The notes below the pieces were generated by a model. That model saw only the letters and a list, made by a program, of their open reading frames with translations, did not search any database and was not told the origin of the DNA. Shown in pieces: positions 24,342-29,543 of a stretch of 29,543 nt of DNA. Origin of the DNA: UBA7477 sp045602925 (GTDB lineage: Bacteria; Bacillota; Clostridia; Oscillospirales; Ruminococcaceae); assembly GCA_045602925.1 (NCBI GenBank), contig JAZSCN010000006.1, forward strand, positions 1 to 29,543, written 5' to 3'. Both the position numbers and the translations under genes were made by a program. Numbering within the stretch: position 1 is the first letter of the stretch; the number at the start of each line of letters is the position of its first letter.

Positions 24342-25102
24342 TATCTTTCACCGCCTGTGCTGAGCATTGTAAGTGTGTCGGAAATAAGGGTGTACATCTG
24401 TCTGTCAGTGTTGTCGCCCTTGTAAAGCTGATGGAAAACCTCTCCGTCCTTGATGAAAAGCACCCTGCCTGCACGGCTTGCCGCCTTTACCGAGTGTGTA
24501 ACCATCACAATCGTCTGACCCATCCTGTTAACCTCGGAGAAAAGTCCTAAAAGCTCGTCTGTGCTCTTTGAATCAAGTGCACCCGTAGGCTCGTCTGCTA
24601 AGATAAGCTTAGGGTTTGTTATGATAGCTCTCGCAACTGCAGCCCTCTGCTTCTGTCCGCCCGATACCTCGTATGGAAACTTTGAAAGAAGCTCTTCAAT
24701 ACCGAGCTTCTTTGCAATCGGCCCAAGTGCCTTTTCCATATCAGCGTGCTTCTTTCCTGCCAGTACAAGCGGAAGGAAAATGTTGTCTCTCAGCGTGAAT
24801 GTGTCAAGAAGATTGAACTCCTGGAACACAAAGCCCAGGTTTTCTCTCCTGAACTTCGCAATATCCGATTCCTTTACAGCAGAAAGGTCAATGCCGTCAA
24901 GTGTAACCTTTCCGCTTGTCGGCTTGTCGAGTGCCGCCAAGATATTAAGAAGCGTTGTCTTGCCCGAACCGGACTCTCCCATTACCGCAACGTATTCACC
25001 CTTTTCAACCTCGAAGGATACGTTCTTGAGTGCCTCTACCTTGTTCTTTGAAAAGCGTGTTGTGTATGTTTTTGCAACTGCTTGCACATTTAAAATGCTC
25101 AT
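24341..25102 (-). CDS. BceA-type ABC transporter ATPase
   Basis: The 253-residue ATPase has Walker A GESGSGKTT, signature VSGGQ, Walker B ILADEP and a switch His in VTHS. I chose the ATG at 25102, which lies 7-8 bp after GAGGAGG; a longer frame to 25123 has no such site. The motif set and the MSILNVQAVAKTYTTRFSKN opening are typical of BceA-like proteins. It forms an operon with the permease. Confidence 0.92.
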   Translation of the reverse strand: MSILNVQAVAKTYTTRFSKNKVEALKNVSFEVEKGEYVAVMGESGSGKTTLLNILAALDKPTSGKVTLDGIDLSAVKESDIAKFRRENLGFVFQEFNLLDTFTLRDNIFLPLVLAGKKHADMEKALGPIAKKLGIEELLSKFPYEVSGGQKQRAAVARAIITNPKLILADEPTGALDSKSTDELLGLFSEVNRMGQTIVMVTHSVKAASRAGRVLFIKDGEVFHQLYKGDNTDRQMYTLISDTLTMLSTGGER

Positions 25103-25134
25103 ATTAATTGCCTCCTCAATCATTCTGTGTCTTA

Positions 25135-25140
25135 ATTATA
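25135..25140 (-). promoter_or_regulatory. -10 box of the BceAB-type operon, poor -35
   Basis: On the minus strand, a perfect TATAAT lies 33 bp before the ATPase start, but 17 bp upstream of it there is only TAGCTT instead of TTGACA. A weak -35 fits activation by the neighbouring response regulator, as in known Bce-type systems (inference). The terminator of the upstream gene pair overlaps this region. Confidence 0.55.
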
Positions 25141-25144
25141 CCGC

Positions 25145-25194
25145 AAAAAAGGAACCAAAGCTATTTGATTAGCTTACAGTTCCTCCTTGAAATC
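25145..25194 (-). terminator. Terminator after the two-component genes
   Basis: On the minus strand, AGGAAC...GTTCCT with an inner AGCTA/TAGCT pair forms a two-part stem followed by TTTTTT. It separates response regulator/kinase transcription from the transporter operon and physically overlaps the transporter promoter. Confidence 0.75.
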
Positions 25195-25211
25195 TTTCGT
25201 TTTTGTAAGAA

Positions 25212-26198
25212 TTACTCCTTAGGAAGAGTTTTTGAAAGGTCAACCGTAACAGTCGTGCCCACTCCGACCAGTGAAACAGCCGAAATTGTGTGGGAGAGAT
25301 TTCTGCAAATCCTCTTGCAAAGATAAAGACCAATTCCGCTTGCCGACTTGTCAAGCCTTCCGTTTGCTCCCGTGTAGCCGTTGTCGAAGATTCTCGGCAG
25401 GTCCTGCGCAAGTATGCCGATGCCTGTATCCGTTATCGAAAGTATTCCGTCATTTGTCGCCTTTATGGTGATGCCGCCCTGCTTTGTGTATTTGAGTGCG
25501 TTTGATAAAATCTGTTCAATAATAAACGACAGCCACTTTTCATCTGTCGTAACAACAGCCTCCGAAAGCTCAAGCGTCAGCGTAAGCTTTCGCATGATGA
25601 ATTCGCCCCTGAATTTTCTGACCGCCTGTTTTACAATATCATCAAGACGGCTCTGCGAGAACACATAGTCTGTTGTTTCAGAGCCAAGACGTAAAAATGC
25701 CAGAACCATGTCAACATACTGCTCAATGCGGAAAAGCTCTGCAGATGCCTTGCGTGACAGCTCGCTGTCTTCAGAGCCAAGAATAAGACGCATCGAAGCA
25801 ATCGGCGTCTTTATCTGATGCGCCCATACCGTGTAGTAGGTGACCATATCGGTATAGCTTTCCTTTGTCTGTCTCGAAAATTCCTCGTGTGAAGAAATGA
25901 CAGCCCTCATCGCCTCAGCCCAGCTTTCATTCTCGGCAGACGGCGACTGCACAATAGAAGAAAGCATAGCATCTGCTACAGACTTAATTTCCTTTAGTGT
26001 CAGCCTGTCTCGCTTGTAGCTGTAAAAATCAAAGCTAAGAAAAATAATCCCCAAGCCACCGCAAAGTGCCGTAGGATAAAGTATAGCACTAAGCGGTAAT
26101 TCGTACAGCCAGAAGGTAACAACAAAAATAATTACAAATATTATAAAGCACATCAGCGTTTTTCTGCGTGTGCAAAGATAATCCCTTAAAAGCTCCAT
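25212..26198 (-). CDS. BceS-type intramembrane-sensing histidine kinase
   Basis: The 328-residue protein has two closely spaced TM helices (about 15-31 and 38-55) with almost no outside loop, which is the mark of BceS-like kinases. His127 lies in the H box WAHQIKTPIASM, followed by an N box (EQILSNALKYT), a DTGIGI G1 box and a SGIGLYLCK G2 box. I chose ATG 26198, whose GAGGAG site is at the end of the regulator gene. Such kinases respond to the transporter and not directly to the drug. Confidence 0.92.
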   Translation of the reverse strand: MELLRDYLCTRRKTLMCFIIFVIIFVVTFWLYELPLSAILYPTALCGGLGIIFLSFDFYSYKRDRLTLKEIKSVADAMLSSIVQSPSAENESWAEAMRAVISSHEEFSRQTKESYTDMVTYYTVWAHQIKTPIASMRLILGSEDSELSRKASAELFRIEQYVDMVLAFLRLGSETTDYVFSQSRLDDIVKQAVRKFRGEFIMRKLTLTLELSEAVVTTDEKWLSFIIEQILSNALKYTKQGGITIKATNDGILSITDTGIGILAQDLPRIFDNGYTGANGRLDKSASGIGLYLCKRICRNLSHTISAVSLVGVGTTVTVDLSKTLPKE

Positions 26199-26199
26199 T

Positions 26200-26874
26200 T
26201 TACTCCTCAATTATGTAACCAACGCCGTGCTTTGTCTTTATAAAATCACAAAGTCCCGCCGCCTCAAGTCTCTTTCTCAGCCTGTTGATGTTGACGGAAA
26301 GTGTGTTTTCATCAACAAAGCAGTCTGTCTCCCAAAGAACATCCATAAGCTTTTCACGACTTACAACCTTACCTTTCTGCTCCATAAGTGTGCAGAGAAT
26401 CTTGAATTCGTTCTTTGAAAGCGAAATCTTTTCGTCGTTGTAGGTAAGCGACGAATCGGAAAGATTGAGTATCGCACCCCTGTGTTCACGAAGCTCTGAG
26501 CTGTTTGAAAAATCATAGGTCCTCCTGAGAAGTGCCATAACCTTCGCCATAAGAACCGACATATCAAACGGCTTTGTTATAAAGTCATCAGCGCCCATAT
26601 TCATAGCCATAATGATGTTCATGCTGTCAGAAGCAGATGAAATAAAAATTATCGGAACGCTCGAAAATCGCCTGATTTGTGAGCACCAGTGATAACCGTT
26701 GAAAAAGGGGAGAGATATGTCAAGCAGAACAATGTGAGGCTTGACAGCCGTAAACTGCGGAATAATATTCTGAAAATCAGTAGCACAAACAGTCTCAATC
26801 CCCCAGGTAGAAGCCTGCGAGGATATTCCGTTTGCAATTCCGTCGTCATCTTCAACTATAAATAAACGATACAA
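26200..26874 (-). CDS. OmpR-family response regulator (BceR type)
   Basis: The product has 224 residues if started at the TTG at 26874 (LYRLFIVEDDDG); GGGGTGA lies 5 bp before it. A longer open frame extends to 26982 but runs back through the promoter. The receiver has D9/D10, phospho-acceptor Asp52 (VLLDISLPFFNG) and Lys101 (ITKPFD). The C-terminal winged helix has LSKNEFKILC and VDENTLSVNINRLRKRL. It probably activates the BceAB-type operon, and possibly the duplicated promoter next to it. Confidence 0.9.
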   Translation of the reverse strand: MYRLFIVEDDDGIANGISSQASTWGIETVCATDFQNIIPQFTAVKPHIVLLDISLPFFNGYHWCSQIRRFSSVPIIFISSASDSMNIIMAMNMGADDFITKPFDMSVLMAKVMALLRRTYDFSNSSELREHRGAILNLSDSSLTYNDEKISLSKNEFKILCTLMEQKGKVVSREKLMDVLWETDCFVDENTLSVNINRLRKRLEAAGLCDFIKTKHGVGYIIEE

Positions 26875-26905
26875 GTCCTTCACCCCGAAAATAAAGTTAC
26901 GTTTC

Positions 26906-26934
26906 ATTATACCATATTTCTTTGAATTTTTCAA
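26906..26934 (-). promoter_or_regulatory. Promoter of the two-component operon
   Basis: On the minus strand, TTGAAA (26934-26929) and TATAAT (26911-26906) are 17 bp apart, with TGG before the -10 box. The leader before the TTG start would be about 25 nt. This supports the short form of the response regulator. Confidence 0.8.
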
Positions 26935-27108
26935 CAAGACATAGGAATAGCCATCAGAATATGTGTTAGCTTTATTTTTCAAAAAAAATTCTCCCGCCCT
27001 GCAACCAAATGCCCCTTTTCTGACTCTTATATAGTGTAGAGCATTTATGAAAAAACTAGTCTGTTTAGTATAAACAAACGAATATATGTAATTTATACAA
27101 TATGCCAG

Positions 27109-27137
27109 TTGAAAACTGTAAATTCTAGGCGTATAAT
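27109..27137 (+). promoter_or_regulatory. Duplicated transporter promoter in front of the cas genes
   Basis: TTGAAA (27109-27114) and TATAAT (27132-27137) are 17 bp apart, with the same surroundings as at 18959-18987. It is the only promoter I see that can drive the cas5 chimera and cas6e. Confidence 0.75.
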
Positions 27138-27183
27138 GGTATTAACATAAACCTATACGACAGAAAATATCGGAGGGAAGCCT

Positions 27184-28005
27184 ATGCTCAAGTATCTTTT
27201 CAAAAACCTGAAAAGTCTTCTCACCAAGCAGGGAGTTATCTCCCTGCTTCTGGTTGTTAATATAGTAGTTTCGGCTCTTGTTATCTGCTTTTCGTATGGG
27301 CTGTATCAACACTATAATATCGTAATAGACAAAGGTGACAAACAGCCAACGTCTCTTATGTTGTACGGCAATCCTGACTATATAACCTACGATGAACGTG
27401 GTGTTATAGGAATGATCGTTGCTGCAATGGGTATAAAGCGTTGCGATGACAAAGGTCTTGAGAAGCTGTCGGGACTTCGCTTTGGTGTGAGAGTTGACAA
27501 AGAGGGAAAGCTGTTAAGTGATTATCATACTGCGTTTACTGATACTATGTCTGATGCAGAAAGAAGAAAAACTATGCCTAAAATCCTTAAGAAGCATGTA
27601 CACGCAACGATAAGGCTTTATCTTTCCGATGCTGTATTTGTAGCGGCATTGGAATCCGATGATACAGGGCTTCTTATGGAAATTGAACAGGCATTGAAAA
27701 ATCCCGTTTATCCTCTTTTCTTTGGCAGACGCTCATGTCCTCCCACATTGCCTGTTGTCCTTGGTATAAGCGACAGCAGCCTCGGTGACGCTCTGAGAGA
27801 AACGGAATTGCAGGCTGAAAATAAGAATAAATATATCAGAATTGTATGCGATTCTGACAGCGGCGGAAGTGTTGTACAGGATGTTCCGTTATCATTCTCA
27901 CAATTACGCAGAAAACACGGCTACCGTATGAAAAAAGAGGAAATGTATCCCATAAATGAGGAAGAGACTGTTATTAACGAGCATGACCCTATGGCAGAAT
28001 TGTGA
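27184..28005 (+). CDS. In-frame chimera: FtsX permease N-terminus joined to type I-E Cas5 C-terminal part
   Basis: The 273-residue frame has residues 1-40 nearly identical to the permease at 19034 (one TM helix). Residues 41-70 are permease-like but divergent. From about residue 72 it is Cas5e: RGVIGMIVAAMG, LRFGVRVDKEGKLLSDYHTA, VFVAALE, YPLFFGRRSCPP. Cas5e normally begins with about 35-40 residues containing a RLxGPxQSW motif before this point; these are missing. The join lies near 27391-27400 and keeps the frame. Cas5e normally caps the crRNA 5' handle in Cascade. This form would be membrane-anchored and lacks its first strand, so it is probably not functional. cas6e follows after 8 bp. 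Confidence 0.85.
   Translation: MLKYLFKNLKSLLTKQGVISLLLVVNIVVSALVICFSYGLYQHYNIVIDKGDKQPTSLMLYGNPDYITYDERGVIGMIVAAMGIKRCDDKGLEKLSGLRFGVRVDKEGKLLSDYHTAFTDTMSDAERRKTMPKILKKHVHATIRLYLSDAVFVAALESDDTGLLMEIEQALKNPVYPLFFGRRSCPPTLPVVLGISDSSLGDALRETELQAENKNKYIRIVCDSDSGGSVVQDVPLSFSQLRRKHGYRMKKEEMYPINEEETVINEHDPMAEL
27226..27249. promoter_or_regulatory. Perfect hairpin inside the gene start, copy 2
   Basis: It has the same perfect 10-bp stem with TTAT loop as at 19076-19099, unchanged in sequence although the surrounding codons differ at several positions. Confidence 0.5.
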
Positions 28006-28013
28006 GGTGCGAA

Positions 28014-28652
28014 ATGTATTTATCAAGAATAAAACTTAATATGAATAAAAGAGAAACACTAAAAGCACTTGCCGCACCAAATATATTTCACGGAGCAATT
28101 GAAAGCTGTGAAAAATGCGAGAAAGCTGAAAGATGTCGTAAATTGTGGCGTATTGACACTCTCGGAGGAGAGAAACATCTGCTTATTTTAAGCCATAAGC
28201 AGGTGGATTTTTCCGAGGTAGCATTGGAATTTTCCGATTCCTGTCAGTATGAATCAAAAAGTTACGACGGACTGCTTGGAAGAATTACAGATGGAAGTAA
28301 ATGGCAGTTTAGACTCAGAGCAAATCCTACTGTTCAAAAATACTGCGATTCTAAGGGCAGAGGAAAAGTACTTGCTCATATAACACCAACTCATCAGGAG
28401 GAATGGCTGAAAAAACAATCTGAGAAATACGGATTTACCATTTCAGAGGGTGAATGGCTTGTTACAGGCTCGCAATGGTACATATTCAAAAAGAATAAGG
28501 ATAGCAAAAGCAAAGTACACCTGCTAGCCGTAACTTATGAAGGAAAACTTACTGTAACAAATACCGAATTGTTTAAAAAAGCATTGACAGAGGGCATTGG
28601 CAGAGAAAAAGCTTTCGGTATGGGCTTACTGACAATTGCAGGACTGAGATAA
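28014..28652 (+). CDS. cas6e: Type I-E CRISPR endoribonuclease Cas6e
   Basis: The 212-residue protein is of usual length and appears intact. The N-terminal MYLSRIKL strand, His26 in IFHGAIESC (position of the catalytic His in Cas6e), WRIDTLGG, and the C-terminal glycine-rich loop GIGREKAFGMGLL are all present. Cas6e cuts the repeat hairpin of pre-crRNA and stays bound to the 3' handle. I chose ATG 28014 (GAGGTG 4 bp upstream) over the GTG at 28002. Its stop overlaps the ATG of the cas1 remnant (TAATG), which is the normal gene order in type I-E loci. Confidence 0.93.
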   Translation: MYLSRIKLNMNKRETLKALAAPNIFHGAIESCEKCEKAERCRKLWRIDTLGGEKHLLILSHKQVDFSEVALEFSDSCQYESKSYDGLLGRITDGSKWQFRLRANPTVQKYCDSKGRGKVLAHITPTHQEEWLKKQSEKYGFTISEGEWLVTGSQWYIFKKNKDSKSKVHLLAVTYEGKLTVTNTELFKKALTEGIGREKAFGMGLLTIAGLR

Positions 28653-28735
28653 TGAGTGTTCAGAATAGAATGGAAAAGCCTGTTCTTACGGAATTTCCAA
28701 CAATCAGTGACAGAATGACATTCATCAGAAACTGA
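28652..28735 (+). pseudogene. cas1: Truncated cas1 (type I-E), first 25 codons
   Basis: ATG 28652 overlaps the cas6e stop and encodes MSVQNRMEKPVLTEF and PTISDRMTFI, then RN and a stop. The ISDRMTFI motif is the conserved Cas1e N-terminus, which normally continues YLEHAKI to about 300 residues. The break comes right after Phe-Ile. cas2 is absent. The rest of the adaptation genes was therefore deleted and the array brought close to cas6e. Confidence 0.8.
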
Positions 28736-28790
28736 ATGAATAATAGGATTAGAATTTCAAAGAACGGCGACTTTTTGAGGATTTTTTAGG
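28736..28790 (+). promoter_or_regulatory. CRISPR leader remnant
   Basis: About 55 bases, AT-rich next to the array (CTTTTTGAGGATTTTTTAGG), lie between the cas1 stop and the first repeat. They may hold the leader-proximal part of the original leader. No good promoter is seen here, so transcription of the array may come from upstream. Confidence 0.45.
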
Positions 28791-29543
28791 CTTTTCCCCA
28801 CACTAGCGGGGGTGATCCTATCACTCTTACAAAGTACGATAAAGATTATCCCTTTTCCCCGCACTAGCGGGGGTGATCCTGTCTAAGGGCAAGTTTAAGG
28901 GCAAGACACTGACTTTTCCCCGCACTAGCGGGGGTGATCCTGTAGCCGTATCCTACCGAAGAAAAAGCCGAAACTTTTCCCCGCATTAGCGGGGGTGATC
29001 CTGAGGAAGTAGAAAACAAAATCCGTCGCTTTTGCTTTTCCCCGCACTAGCGGGGGTGATCCTCATCCTTCGTAGAGTTTCGCTCGGCAGAGGAGCTTTT
29101 CCCCGCACTAGCGGGGGTGATCCTAGTAAAAAAGCCGAGCTAAAGAGCGTGGTGTAACTTTTCCCCGCACTAGCGGGGGGTGATCCTATAGAGGATTCAG
29201 AAGATAACGTAGCTATTCCCTTTTCCCCGCACTAGCGGGGGTGATCCTATACGGAATCTCAAGCCAATGCGTCCATGCACCTTTTCCCCGCACTAGCGGG
29301 GGTGATCCTGTACACACGCCGTCCTTGTCGGTAGTAGCATACTTTTCCCCGCACTAGCGGGGGTGATCCTGATGGTTGTTCTTGAAGCAGATATGACTGA
29401 CACTTTTCCCCGCACTAGCGGGGGTGATCCTGTCTGTCTTGATGGTCTTGGTGGATATATCTGCTTTTCCCCGCACTGGCGGGGGTGATCCTAAAGACGG
29501 CAAGTACACCGAAGGTACAGACAACTTTTCCCCGCACTAGCGG
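28791..29543 (+). CRISPR. Type I-E CRISPR array, 12 full repeats plus one cut by the window end
   Basis: The 29-base repeat starts CTTTTCCCCGCACTAG and ends CGGGGGTGATCCT. It has a CCCCGC-ACTA-GCGGGG hairpin typical of Cas6e substrates and an 8-base GTGATCCT 5' handle. Repeats begin at 28791, 28852, 28913, 28974, 29035, 29096, 29158, 29220, 29281, 29342, 29403, 29464 and 29525. Spacers are 32 bases, except the sixth (33). Variants: repeat 1 has A for G in the stem, repeat 4 T for C in the loop, repeat 7 an extra G (30 bases), and repeat 12 G for A. The + strand direction agrees with cas6e on the 5' side. No spacer matches elsewhere in this window as far as I could see by eye. Confidence 0.97.

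Larger units (their letters stand above)
26975..27305 (+). repeat. Promoter-plus-5'-gene duplication, copy 2
   Basis: This is the partner of 18824-19155, about 8.15 kb away in the same orientation. It carries the same promoter, ribosome site and first transmembrane helix, but the coding sequence then leads into cas5 instead of the rest of a permease. Confidence 0.9.

Noticed and set aside
24561..25172. Long + strand open frame opposite the ATPase and its upstream region
   Set aside because: It is the antisense shadow of the BceA-type gene; low-complexity Ser/Phe-rich product, no ribosome site.
26875..26982. N-terminal extension of the response regulator
   Set aside because: The extra 36 residues cover the -10 and -35 boxes and have no receiver homology; the TTG start at 26874 gives the usual length.
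28820..29524. Self-targeting spacers against genes in this window
   Set aside because: I compared the spacers by eye with the window and found no convincing match; a proper search is needed to settle it.

Overview
The window looks like a chromosomal stretch from a gut-type Clostridia, most likely Ruminococcus or a close relative in Oscillospiraceae. This is inferred from moderate-to-low GC, AGGAGG ribosome binding sites throughout, Ser/Asp-rich lipoprotein linkers, Bce-type transporter/two-component modules and a type I-E CRISPR repeat. No rRNA, tRNA, transposase or integrase was seen.

Region 1 (1-12.8 kb, all + strand) is a tightly packed accessory cluster of small proteins of mostly unknown function: Sel1-repeat proteins, DUF6985/DUF2262-like proteins, two related multi-pass membrane proteins, tiny membrane peptides, a CbrC-family protein (the family linked to colicin E2 tolerance), a PQQ-like beta-propeller, a BspA-type leucine-rich repeat protein, a zinc-finger/DUF4253 protein with a stand-alone copy of its zinc module, and a DUF6440 protein. 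Domains are shared between neighbours, gene tails lie scattered between genes, a fragment of a histidine kinase is present, and the C-terminus of the DUF4253 gene occurs as a direct repeat at both ends of an 11.4 kb interval. My inference is a fast-shuffling immunity-type (polyimmunity-like) locus. No toxin gene is visible.

Region 2 (12.8-18.8 kb): a minus-strand pair encodes a solute-binding lipoprotein and a membrane-anchored LuxR-type regulator with an extracellular sensor domain, read from a promoter with a roughly 200-nt leader. Divergent from it are a small hypothetical gene, a DUF6935-like gene and a DUF3298/RsiV-like lipoprotein.

Region 3 (18.8-27.0 kb): an FtsX-type permease plus ATPase operon (+), convergent with a Bce-type module on the minus strand (response regulator, histidine kinase, ATPase, permease). 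This is typical of antimicrobial-peptide sensing and resistance.

Region 4 (27.0-29.5 kb): the promoter and first codons of the permease gene occur again as a second copy (about 330 bp). Here the permease N-terminus is joined in frame to the C-terminal three quarters of a type I-E Cas5. An intact cas6e follows, then a cas1 cut after about 25 codons, then a type I-E array of at least 12 full repeats that runs off the window. cas3, cas8e, cse2, cas7 and cas2 are not visible. The window therefore holds a CRISPR remnant that keeps crRNA processing (cas6e plus array) and has been placed behind a transporter promoter. It is either a decaying locus or a repurposed one; the sequence alone does not decide.
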